A program made the translations under genes and the position numbers. From assembly GCA_030762175.1 (NCBI GenBank), contig CM060842.1, positions 61,378,501 to 61,442,500 on the forward strand: a DNA stretch of 64,000 nucleotides, given 5' to 3'. This document shows, one piece after another, positions 48,640-59,330 of this stretch; the stretch's first letter is position 1, and each line of letters starts with the position of its first letter. The DNA comes from Metallyticus violacea. Taxonomy: Eukaryota; Arthropoda; Insecta; Mantodea; Metallyticidae. The notes under the pieces are model-generated. The model ran no database searches. It was not told the origin of the DNA and saw only the letters and a program-made list of their open reading frames with translations.

Positions 48640-48930
48640 TCGCAAAATGTCCCAAGGTCCGCTTGGAGGCCTCATGCATACCGTACCAGACACTAGGACA
48701 AGAAAGCAAGTCACCGCTACACCACACCACAGCTCACCATCCCGCCTTCAATGTTACGGAATGAAATGAAAGGACATGGAAGAGCGAAAAATGCGTAGAA
48801 AATAAATATCCAAGTGACCGGGGCAACCCACAGGAAAAATAAAACCAAGGTCAGGATGGCCGGCTCAATGGGAGCTAAACCCGGACCTCCCGAATGCGAG
48901 TTCCATACGTTATCACCAGGGCCACCCCGT
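48640..48930 (-). mobile_element. tRNA-derived SINE, family F
   Basis: The minus strand starts with a tRNA-like head: A-box-like GGGTGGCCCTGGTGATAACG (about 48910-48928) and B-box-like GTCCGGGTTTAGCTCCC (about 48868-48885). Next comes a central part with TTTTTCCTGTGGGTTGCCCC and GGTCACTTGG, then CTCTTCCATGTCCTTTCATT and a GC-richer 3' part. It has both Pol III boxes and a body related in layout to families A and E. Confidence 0.75.
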
Positions 48931-50039
48931 TCCTTCTAAAGGCAAATACTTTTGATTGTTTTTGCGATAGACATAGCAGGTAATAATTTGGTTGATTTGA
49001 TGTAGGCTGCCTAAACTGAAAGTTGATAATCAAAGAACGCGCGGTTTTCATAGACTCCATACTTCTAAAAGCATCAATAAAAACTTTCAGTTTTTGAGAA
49101 TATATTCCAAGTATAAATTAGAGTTAATTTATCTTTATATTACACATAAACATGCTGCTTTATTACTTAAATACGTTCTGGTTCCGTCTAATGTTCTTTT
49201 ATGACTTATTGAATAACAAGGTATGCTTCTATCAACGCTTTCACAGTGTAACTACAATATGTAGGTACCTAATTTATAAGTACATTCTTCAAGTTTGTTT
49301 ACTTTTTAAAATGAACATATTATAGCCTCAATTTTGGAAATCGTAATCTTTTTTCAATAGAATGCCTTCAATTATTCTTCTGTAATTTTGAGTAATTATA
49401 TATATTTCACTATTTATAGCCTTTCTTTTTTCTTTCAGCTTAGAGGAGGAAAAAGAAGTTTACAAGATATACGAAACTTGGAAAATTATACTAAAGAATG
49501 TACAAATATATAATTTAGTCATATGAAATAAATGTTAAAAAATGTGTACAGTGTAATTCAAAATTTAGTACAAAATTTAAAACGCAGTAAAAATAGACAA
49601 TTGAAGATAGAGTGAGGGGGGGGGGTGGAATACTTCAATATGTTTGCTTTCAATACATTGTTCGCCATTATGTTCTTTCTCGAATAACATCTCGTCATCA
49701 TTGAATGATAGTAATAGTTAAAAACTATTTGTTTTTTATTTATAAGGATAATTGGTTATTCAATACTTTTTGAATGCAAATCAAATTTTATTTCTTGTTC
49801 ATCGTGTACAGTACTTTGCTGAAAACTTCGAAATAATTCCTACTTCTTCAGGAAGTACATCCTTCAGTTTCTGTACAGTTCTGACCGAGTTGTTGTTCAT
49901 CGTCCACTAATGATGCCAACCGCAGTAGTTGGTGATAGCTATGGTAGGATATGAAACCATGGATCGCGACAAAACAGCCTGGAAGATTTTAACTATTGTA
50001 AAAAACTGGCCGTGAAAATTTAGCATAATATCATACAGG
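48931..50039. other. no recognised feature; G10 at 49616-49625
   Basis: AT-rich DNA with a G10 run (49616-49625). Confidence 0.5.
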
Positions 50040-50122
50040 TTCCTTATTCCATTATGCAACCGGAAATAGATTTTGCCAACGGGAAGTTCTTGCGTAACAG
50101 TTTCGACATCTGCCGAGGAAAA

Positions 50123-50709
50123 TCATTTCGAGCGGTCGAAACCATAGCGCGCATTTTTTTTCCCTTTGTTTATAAATGGTAAATAGTAATCAGTATTGTA
50201 CTCACTATCATTGTAGATGCTCGAAATGCTGCCCTCTGCTGAGAGACATGCCTGAATTCTATTGAAAGCATGTTGAAAGAATTCATTCTCCCCAATATTA
50301 TCAATTACCTTCCAAATATTTTGTTTCAGTGACATTTCAGATTTTATTTCTGACAGCAACAATTTTATATGGATGAAGATGCAGCAACTGAGTGACTTTA
50401 TACGCACTGCCTACAGATACACTAACTTAATAGACTAATCGTGTTAAGAGGAGGTGCTTCTAATCTATAGCTTAATTCATCAAGCCTCTCTGTTAAAACG
50501 AGGTTTTTTGGACTCGGCTTCTTGTCAATGAAAACGCCTTGGGTTTGAACTTTATTCGCCAATCTGAAAATGACACTTCCCAATAGAGATGTTACTCCTG
50601 GAAATTTAGCCTGGAATTCTCTCCTAAAATTGTACGATTTCTTTTGTACTAAAATCATAAATATATACAATTTGTTTAGCGTATATCTCATTCTCGGCAT
50701 ACTCCACAA
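50123..50709 (-). pseudogene. DUF4817-type transposase, core deleted, frames well kept
   Basis: Two minus-strand open frames. The first (50709-50422) is an N-terminal helix-turn-helix: RREFQAKFPGVTSLLGSVIF, RLANKVQTQGV, KPSPKNLVLTERLDELSYRL. Across a frameshift it continues to LLHLHPYKIVAV (about 50360-50395), the end of the family's DNA-binding half. It then jumps to the C-terminus (50407-50123 frame): NAFNRIQACLSAEG-like sequence (HAFNRIQACLSAEG) and, one frame over, QHFEHL. The catalytic domain is gone. Upstream, the minus strand at about 50835-50855 has ACTTGTTGACCTTCAGTGG, resembling the 5' leader of the element at 328-813. The long intact frames suggest a younger copy. Confidence 0.78.
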
Positions 50710-50899
50710 TACCTAAAGTCTAACACGCACTTTCTAAAGAAATGCAACTGAAACAGTTGACATAAATATGACTGCAAGGTCAAATGCATGCGTCAGTGGA
50801 ACTTGTAACTCCAATCTCATCGGGAATCGCTCGTCCACTGAAGGTCAACAAGTTTCCACTAGTGTAGGCAAACTGCGATTGCGTAGCGGAATGGGCGAA

Positions 50900-51984
50900 T
50901 GGTATTTATTATTCGGGCCTCCTATTTCTGCTCTGGTTTTCATTGTCCACCCTCTTTTTTCATTGTTTTGTTATTATTCTTTCTTCTTCTTATATTCTTC
51001 TCACTATTTTGCTGTTTTTCTTTCTCTGCCGTCCTTTTCCCAGATTTTTCTAATACTAATTATTATTTTTTCTTTATGATTTTTTTTCCTGTTGCTTTTA
51101 ATCTTTCTTTATGATTATCTTCACTGTAATGCCAATTTTTCCCTTTCACTCTTTACTATTCTATTGGTGTATATTTCCTAAGCGGAATACGTAATGCATT
51201 CACAGAATGTTTTTCAATTAAGCCTGTAATGCGCCTTCGTTTAGCAGATTACTAGAGTTATCAATGTCAGCAGTTACTCAAAAGGCATTGCCAACACTTA
51301 GAAAGCGAATAAAGGCAATTTTGAGCGCTGCGGCTCTTAGGTTCAGAGAAGGCAATACTTCAACGATAAATTAAATGTGCATATAAGTACAATAATTAAA
51401 ACAACTTCCAAATTTTCATGCAATACTGTGCATGTACACAAAATTGTAACATACATCATCGTAAGACATAATGATGCGTTAGATATTTGTTTCACGGAAG
51501 GGTCTCGTTTTTCTCTTGCTATCGTTAAGATTCATTGCTATCGATTTTGCCATAAATCGCCCACTCGTTATCGAGAGGTAACTGTAACCGTTCGTTAACT
51601 GGGATGAGAAGACTAATATGCTTTTAGCTGAATACAAGACGGCCGGATCCCACCCGTTATGCATTACAGAAACGGATTAGGGTTTTCCGGTTGTCCCAAT
51701 GACATGAGCAATTTTATTACAATGTATAAACCAACCTCTAATATATCGACTGCAAGATCTCTAGTGAAAATACTTTGAAATCACACAACATATCTAGATA
51801 CAAAGCGAATAACGTTAATCATCCGAACTTTGTTCTCGAGGTTTTTCTGACTACTCCGAATGAGTCTTATTTCCCCTCACTACATTTATTTAAAAAAAGA
51901 GAAAGAGAGAAAAAATCACAAAATAAAATTATAGAACTTCCACCTCCTCAACAAAATAGTTTCGGAAAGAATTAGATTTTGGGG
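50900..51984. other. no recognised feature; T-rich tract at 50940-51120
   Basis: A strongly pyrimidine-biased tract (50940-51170) gives overlapping frames of no evident meaning. The rest is AT-rich. The last ~150 bp lead into R3. Confidence 0.45.
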
Positions 51985-53520
51985 CATACCAAGTGTTAAT
52001 GAACTACACGCAAGAATTTCTGAGGTTATGGGGTTTAATCACAAATTTAAGCAATTTGTGATTGGGAATCTATAGTCTAAGTAGATCGCGGAATATTTTG
52101 GTAATAAAGAAATCCAAACTAGAAGCTGATAAGTAGGTATCATAAGCACTTAACATTGAGTTAAGCACGCTCAAACTACTAGATCAATAAAACATAAGCT
52201 ATTATGAGCCATCCCCCGGCAGATAAACAAGAACTGACGAGTGACAAGCTAAGGAAAGGGGGTGATTTATACCCCATGTTCTACTGTACCCCTACTGCTG
52301 TTGCCAGCATAACTTCATTCCGCTTTATTCTGATTTTAGTGCTTAGAAATTCCGATGCTTATTGATAAATCAGTATCAAAGCGAAATGGAATGTTTGCAA
52401 ACCTACTTTGCGAGCGAGGAAATCCCGATTTCCAATAGCTCATCAACAGGGTTTTCAAAAATTTAGTGCTTTGAAAATATCTAATATATTGGTCTGGTCA
52501 TTTGACAGTACGATTGAACTACAGTTAACTGACCTATCTTGTAATTTAGTTTAGTCTAGATTTAGGATCTAAATTTGACCAGATAAGGACAAAGTTAGTG
52601 CCTCCTATCTAGCATTGGGAAGGGGGAATTAGCTTCATGTATTTCCGTCATCACTAACCGCTACTTTGATTTCGTTACACGGGTGCATTGTACAGTTCTG
52701 ATCTGATTCTCTCTAATATCACTAATAAGCCCAAACCGAAGTATAGATCGACTGACCCTGCATACGATGTTTGTTTATTTATTTATGACAGCACCCGCAA
52801 TATTCTGCTATTTTCGAGTGGACAAACACGCGGATTCCCCCCCCCCTCTCCACCGGCTATGTTACTCGCTACTGATCAGTTTCTATGTTTAGCAGACCTG
52901 GTCTAGAGGGAACTATCCGTAAGGTGACATGAGTGTGACTTCATAGATCATAAGTTCGGACACTACAGAAAAGTTATTTATTTTACTTTTATGATAACAG
53001 AAGATGAAAAAATAGTAATAATAAAACAATTAACAAGATTCCACCTCAATAACACTTTAGCTTGTCGCCAGTACCACCGACTGCGCAAAGACAGTTCCAA
53101 AACTTCAGTCCGCTATTGTGTGGTACCGTTTCGAATGGAAGTTTCGTTAATCAGTGGGGTCCTTTAGAAACGTAATGCCACAACTGTAATTTGAACAAAC
53201 AGACCATAAATTCTCTATCTCGAATTGTTTATGTGAGACCGCTCTATAATTTATGAAATTATTGCGGTGTTGTTCATTAATACCCGATATGTTTAGGTCG
53301 GTGTATGAAGACGAATATTTTCTTAAATAGCAAAGATGATATTGTATCGATTCTTTTCTTTTATCTCGTCTTGGAATTAAAACAAACACACACACTCAAG
53401 GTATCAAGTAAGCTGCTGCACAAAATGAATCTTCAATAAATGGCTTCAACAGGGAACAGAAAATAGTTGCGAAAGTTCTGGTCAGAGAATGGAAACACAG
53501 TTGTGATATTCATCGTAAGC
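51985..53520 (+). repeat. dispersed repeat R3, copy a
   Basis: Same orientation as 58455-59330. Shared landmarks: a CA(A)GAATTTC-GAGGTTAT-like start, TTTAGTGCTTTGAAAATATC, GTAATTTAGTTTAG, AGAGGGAACTATCCG, and TTCTCTATCTCGAATTGTTT followed by GAGACC, TGAAATTAT and TTGTTCATTAA. The stretch 52140-52435 is absent from the other copy. A plus-strand reading at 51970-52060 gives RIRFWGIPSVNELHARISEV, so the repeat may derive from a coding element that I cannot name. Confidence 0.65.
52837..52846. repeat. C10 homopolymer
   Basis: A pure C10 run inside R3 copy a, absent at the equivalent position of copy b. Confidence 0.85.
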
Positions 53521-53587
53521 TCAAGAATGTGTTTGGAAAATAGAATCTTACTTGGCTGTTTTTATTTTTATTTATTTTTAAAAAGTA

Positions 53588-53850
53588 TTTAACGCTCGTT
53601 TTACCTAATGAGGCATCACAGGCGTTGAACACTGATAATATGAAATGATATATTGGGAAAGAATTTCTTTTTTAAGGAAGGAAGCGTTCCAGGCATTTTT
53701 TTAAGTTACCTCCCCGGCATTTGCCATTTATGAGGACTGAGGAGAACCTAGAAAAAAGCTCTATCAGGGAGGACGGTCCTGGTGGGAATCGAACCCCAGA
53801 CCTCTCGCTCACGAGTCCGCGGCTTAACGACATCCGCCACTCTTGGTGGT
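53588..53850 (-). mobile_element. tRNA-derived SINE, family A, copy 5
   Basis: A well preserved copy. Minus-strand A-box region (about 53825-53848), B-box GGTTCGATTCCCACCAGGAC (about 53780-53800), central domain, and tail next to an A/T-rich run at 53561-53587 that may be its poly(A)-like tail. Confidence 0.9.
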
Positions 53851-54169
53851 TTGTCTATTGAGGAAATATGAACCTCACTCTGGGCGACCGTCGAGTATCC
53901 TGTAAATGTGATCCTTAAGGTGAACAGGTTATGAAATAAGAGAGAATCGTCCTAAAACTGAAGCTTTAATTGCTTCAATGTAACTTTATCCTTCCAAATA
54001 CAGGAGAATATCTGGGTTCTCAAGAAATTAGGATTATTTTACAGCATACTACGCTAGACCACATACCGCTGTTTTACAACTGTTTGAACTTCTCAAACAC
54101 TAAACTACAGCGAATGGGATACGGACAGGGGCTAGAAAGAAGGAGAAATGAGGAAGCGAGACAGTAATG

Positions 54170-54430
54170 GATATGGAAGATACAAAAGAAAGAAATGCGA
54201 GTTCTTCAATGGTTTGACCGTATTAGGAGAAAGGATAAAGAGAGATGACCTAAAACTCTTTTAGAATGGTAGCCTTGAAGTAAATCAAGGTACATCAAGG
54301 ACAACGTGCAGAGGAATAGCACGAGTATATCAGATGATGAGAAATCGATCCCTTAAGGAGGAAGATTGGTTTGACCATGAAGAATGGCGAATAACACTTG
54401 AAAAGTGGAGTAGCCCTCAAAAGAAAAGAA
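54170..54430 (+). pseudogene. LINE C-terminal fragment
   Basis: The plus strand, across two frames, reads MRVLQWFDRIRRKDKERWPK-like sequence (stop in place of W), KTLLEW, then MMRNRSLKEEDWFDHEEWR (about 54335-54390). This is the C-terminal tail of a non-LTR ORF2, with the W-GH-RM and EW block followed by a conserved helix before the stop. No reverse transcriptase precedes it, so the copy is 5'-truncated. Confidence 0.65.
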
Positions 54431-54529
54431 TATGACGTTCTGAAGATAAAATTAATGCGAAAACATCCAAAGACCTCTGTGTTTCTGGAATTTAAATACG
54501 CTAACACTTTGTAAAACTGTCCGACAGGA

Positions 54530-54990
54530 ATTTTTAAAATAGGAAATATTTTAAATACTGTTTTATATGCAGATGACAGATTAATTGAGAGGCAGTTACT
54601 CTATAATTAATCAACAAGACTTTAATTATTTAGGATATATAATACTAGCAAAAGGAACAAGTACCTAATCATTAAACATAGATATAATCAACATAATGTG
54701 TGGCATATATAAGAAAGACTTTAAGAAGAAAAAACAGTCAGAAAAACATCATTAAACTTTAATATAGTTACAGAATCCCATTTTTTTACTTATACGGAAT
54801 GTAGTATTGGAGAGATAGAAAAAGAAATAAGTAGAGAAGGTTTATTACTTCTGTAGTAGGGTATAAATTACTAGATTAAAAAAGAATTAAAATATACGTT
54901 TAGAGTTAGGCATGTTAAATTAAGAAAGAGTGCTGAAGAACGCAAACAAGGAAGGCATAAGTACATGTTAAGAATGTCATTAGAAAGATT
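54530..54990 (+). pseudogene. LINE reverse transcriptase fragment
   Basis: The plus strand reads NILNTVLYADD (54548-54577, catalytic YADD motif), a gap, then FNYLGYIILAKGTST (about 54625-54665), INIMCGIYKKDFKKK, and YLYGM-like sequence near 54790. This is the order from the catalytic motif to the thumb of a LINE reverse transcriptase, as in 8700-9870, but from a different family judging by the residues. About 15 expected residues after YADD are missing, and stops abound. Confidence 0.65.
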
Positions 54991-55925
54991 CCCATACACA
55001 AGAGGAACTGTCCGAGGACTATGTGGAAAAACGTGTTTGTATTTTTCACGTATGTTTTTCTTTTGGAGAAAATAAATAAGGTAACTACTCGCTGAAGTTA
55101 AGTTTATACAGAATGTAGCGTTCACAGTGTTGCTTTGTTTCCCTACTGCCATTTCTGTGCTAATGCAGACATGTAATACAGTGGCCACTTTTATTTCGAA
55201 CTTGGATAATTCAAACAGAAGTTTATTCCCCCTTTACATACATATTAAAAGAATTTTAATTTTCGACCTTTTATTTGGATGTTCCGGAAGCAGAATTTTA
55301 TTTATTGAAGAAATAATATTTATTTTTTAATTCAAATTTATACTGCGTTATGGATTTTTAGCATTGGTCAAGGAGCAAATAGAATGAGTAATGCAGTTTC
55401 AACTTGTTTATAGTTATCTAAAGACAGGCTGCAGGAGCGTACTTATTTCAGTAGCATCAATTCAATGCAACAAAACTTCAACTGGTGCACTGGTCCAAAG
55501 GACCATACGTGTTTTATAATACACTAGGTTTATTTCATTAAATCTAATTAGGTTAGATATTTCGCAATAAGCTATACAACAAACATACGATAAAATAAAA
55601 AATTGCATAAAATAAAACAAAGGAAAAATAAAAACACTTTTTAAAAAGTTTTAAAAGTACATATATAAAGAAAAATACAAAGAAGTCCGTTAGGAATGAT
55701 GCACACAAACAGTTTGATTCAATCAGTCCCCTCCCCCCAGGTTATCGGCCTTTCCAAATCTAAACAGTCTCATTTTCATCAGAAATTTACTTAATCTCTC
55801 CCCCCCTCTACTTCCTTGCCTGTCAGAAGAGTCCAACATGAACATCTTACTCTGTACGAGGTCGTAAAGGCGTGTGGTAGATACTTATCCCGCTCTTCTT
55901 TGTACCTTTACATTTAACCAGTATA
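54991..55925. other. no recognised feature; C-rich patch near 55728-55810
   Basis: AT-rich DNA with short C-runs at about 55730 and 55800. No motif in the short frames. Confidence 0.5.
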
Positions 55926-56703
55926 GTGGATGTAAGAATAAGGTACGGCCAAACTTTCAGGACACATTCCTCACACTTAAAAGAAGAAAATATGTTATAT
56001 GAACATGGGTCTGCAAACGCTTTATTTCCATGTTAGAACTCATTTTCTACAACTCTTCATAGTATATTAACACAGGAACAGAACGTACCAGCATATCACA
56101 TGAAACTCTTTCTTACGTGAAATATTCAAAATGCCCTCCACTATCATTGATATCACCTTTCTTCAAATGGAACACATCTTATTAATCAAAAGGACATTTT
56201 GAATGTTTCATGCAAGAAAAAGTTTTCACATGATATGCTGGTACGTTCTGTTCCTGTGTTTCTCATGACTAATGCCGGTCCTGGTGGTGTAGTGGTTACC
56301 ATACTTGCTTCCTACACCCAAGAACGCGGGTTCAAACCCGGCCAGGACCGATGGATGGCGTAAAAATCTTAAGTATGGCTTCCTTCGGAAAGGAAGTAAA
56401 GCCGTGGGTCCCGTGTCGTACATTTACGGCACGATAAAGAACCTCAAGCCTGAAAGAGAGGCCTCTGAGGAAAATTTGTCAGCCGTTTCACGCCCTGGGT
56501 TGAATGGGACGCTGATGACTTGAGATGTTAAAGAGCGTCCATAAATACATAAATCAAAAAATCAATCAATGATGATTAATGTAGTATAAAGAGCTGTAGA
56601 AAATGAGTTCTAACGTGAAAATAGTCTCCGGAACCTATTTTCTTTTTCCAAGTGTAAGGAAATGCATCCTGAAAGTTAGACCGTATCTTATTTTTACACC
56701 CGG
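55926..56703. mobile_element. foldback element made of two transposon 3' ends
   Basis: A palindromic element between TA dinucleotides (55924-55925, 56704-56705). Outer ends are GTGGATGTAAGAATAAGGTA and, from the other side, CCGGGTGTAAAAATAAGATA, continuing as ~210-bp inverted arms. Read from the centre outward, each arm starts with the C-terminus of a DUF4817-type transposase: SGGHFEYFT then a stop on the minus strand (56113-56145), and GHFECF on the plus strand (56192-56209). Each then runs through the same 3' untranslated region to the terminal repeat. So both halves are the same 3' end, joined head to head around ~45 bp. A SINE (56277-56570) interrupts the right arm. Confidence 0.88.
56277..56570 (+). 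mobile_element. tRNA-derived SINE, family B, full-length copy
   Basis: A head with a perfect acceptor-like stem GGTCCTGG…CCAGGACC, A-box TGGTGTAGTGGTT and B-box GCGGGTTCAAACCCGG, then a ~220-bp body and a tail ATAAATACATAAATCAAAAA plus TCAATCAAT. Imperfect 8-bp duplications GACTAATG (56267-56274) and GATTAATG (56574-56581) flank it. It lies inside the right arm of the foldback and is therefore younger. Both Pol III boxes look intact. Confidence 0.93.
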
Positions 56704-56705
56704 TA

Positions 56706-58454
56706 TGTACCCATGATTTCCCCTCCCTTCAGATATGCAAATTCTCTGCTCATAGTCGTCTGTGACCCTAGAAAAATAGTTTTAGGGAAGTAAATTTTTT
56801 CTCTGTATCGTACCTGCAGCTTTCACTGTCTCCTCAATAGTGCGACTTTTGCACCTTTTATATGTGCAGATGTTTGTCTTTCAAACCCTTCACCCATTAA
56901 GATTTGTAGGATGAAAAAAATTCAGGAAATCTTCCTTACTATACTGAAGTTGGTGACCAAGGGACCCTAATTTGTCATTGTGATTTGTATATGTACAATA
57001 AATCAAAGAGTGGCGCTTTAATTTAACGTAATATTACAGAAAAAAGTAATTCTACAGGAACCGGAAATATGTGTGACATCGTTGAAGACTTTGGAATACT
57101 ATCGAACACATTATGTTGTTACTAATACGATTTTTTTCGTATCCCCTTAAGAGTGCGAATTAAAAAAAAATTCAATAATTACATGTTGCCTCTTGTTGTT
57201 CTTCTTTTCCTTTTAAATTTGTTCATGTTCAACATTTTATTAATTCTATTCCTCCGTTTTTGTTCTTTCCTTTTATGCCCCGTTTTCATTACGTAAATAT
57301 TTTTACCTTATGTTATACATCACCTTGAGCAGAAAGAGCATATTCTAGAAAATATCTAAATATTTATTACCTGAAATTCTTTAATGCATCGCAGGGCATT
57401 TGATTGGTACTGCTTATACAGAAGGTATGTATCTATACCAGATTAAAATAAACTCCTTAAAGATTGCTACCAATTTAAATTACGTTAGCTCAGTTAAATC
57501 CAGAGGGATGCCGCAACAAACAAGGACATATATTTTATCTTAACAAAATGTAGGAAAGCCATTACGTGTACATGCCACAGATGTGCATTAACAACGTTAT
57601 TCATAACTATGTAGTCATATTTTAGCGAAACGAATACGAAACAAGGCATGTTAGAATTTAAAAACTTTTCACGTTAACTAAATTTACTACCCATTCTCTT
57701 GTATTATACAGCATGTAATAAATTTTGTTTTATAAGAATTATGTTTATTTTTCTGAAAACTGCAGTATAGTCATAAAAAGTAGACAACTACAGCATAGCT
57801 TTTTTCTTTAACTTGTACATATATTTACGAGCAATACAGGTTAGTATGTGAGACTAACAGCCCGGTTTTGGTTTTCCTCCCATTGCCATGAAACCGGACG
57901 TACTAGAAACCCTGGAGTTGGAGTTCAGTATAATGCAGTTGTAGAGAGGACAATATATTAATGTATAATGATTTATTGATCTTAACAAATGTAACAGAGT
58001 TTTCATTCAATTGAAAAATAATCAGGAAAACTAATTAGGAAATTATTTGTAATTTGGTATAACAAAATAGTAAGAGTAACATTTATTATTTGCAATACTT
58101 ATTATATTCGCTTGCCGAGTGTGGGGGGAGCGCTGCGAACTGTTTACATCCGCTTCTATTGGTGTCTTCCCCACCGTATTGGCTCGTAGCAGAACACAAC
58201 GATAGCGCAGCAAAAAGCACAAACACAGAAAAACGTTGACAGGCTGCGTTGTTAATGGGTATTAATAAAATAAGCTATCACCAGTTATAGTTCAGGTTAA
58301 GCAGATAGAATCCTCCCTTCCTCCTCACTTGTCGCCCGCTTAACGTCCACCCAGCTCAGTATTGCTCAAGCTCGTGTGTGTCAGCAGTACTTAGTTCTAA
58401 ACACCGATAATTCCTTCCATGACTATGGGCAAGCGTAAAATAATCAGGCAAACG
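56706..58454. other. no recognised feature; GC-richer patch 58110-58430
   Basis: 58110-58430 is GC-richer and ends with an ATG frame MTMGKRKIIRQTFVRLPGV immediately before R3 copy b. It may be the 5' end of the R3 element. The remainder is AT-rich without motifs. Confidence 0.4.
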
Positions 58455-58792
58455 TTTGTTCGTCTACCGGGTGTATGAATACACCGCAATAATTTCAGTG
58501 ATTATAGAGGGATTTTAGATAACTGATTTGAGATAGGGAATCTGTGGCCCATGAGGGAAAAAATGTAGCTGTTTGCTGATAAAGAACTTTCAATTAGACG
58601 CTAGTAAGTTAATTTTCAATTTTGATCCGTGATTTCAACATTTAGTATTTTAAAAATATCTAAAATCTCGGGTTAGTCATATGGCAGCACACTATTTAAC
58701 AACAATCAACTGATACATTGCGTTACGTAGTTTAGTTTAGAGGGAGCCATCCGCTCTAATGGAATAGGTCACATAGTCTGGTTTCAGTCCTG

Positions 58793-58830
<38 letters not shown>

Positions 58831-59330
58831 CATTATCATTACTATTACTATTATTATTCTATGACAAAGACTACTCTATATCTTGAGTTCATTATTACGC
58901 GATATCATTTAAAATGAAAGCTGCATTAGTCAGTGGCGTACTGGTTCTTTACACACCTAATGCAATAATTTAGAACTTTGAACAGGAAGATCATAGATTC
59001 CCTATCTCAAATTGCTTGCACGAGACCCCTCTACAATCTCTGAAATTATGCCGTGTAGTTCATTAACACTCTGTTTCTTCATGGTTAATATTTTGTTTCG
59101 ACTATTTTGATTCCTCTTCCCTCTAAAGCGCCTGAGAACAAGATTCTTTAGTACAAATAATTTTTTTCCAAAACAAATTCTTCAAGCACAAAATAAAGCG
59201 ATATTGTCTTAAGCTAAACTGGCATGAAACAGAATTAATTCAAACAAGTGCTGCAGGAGTGAAGAGTTCTCTGGGCAGTAGAAGGCATAACAAGTGAGGA
59301 TAAAATAAAGAATGCAATTTTCTGTTGGTA
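58455..59330 (+). repeat. dispersed repeat R3, copy b
   Basis: Relative of 51985-53520. The most similar part is 58960-59075 (TTCCCTATCTCAAATTGCTT, GAGACCCCTCTACAATCT, GAAATTATGCCG, GTTCATTAACAC). It carries a (TTA)n expansion at 58795 at a point where copy a has unrelated DNA. Confidence 0.65.
58795..58857. repeat. (TTA)n microsatellite
   Basis: About 12 pure TTA units followed by degenerate ATT/ACT units, inside R3 copy b. Confidence 0.93.

Noticed and set aside
56277..56350. A functional tRNA gene at the SINE head
   Set aside because: Acceptor-like stem and both boxes are good, but the anticodon arm is poor and a SINE body with tail follows directly.
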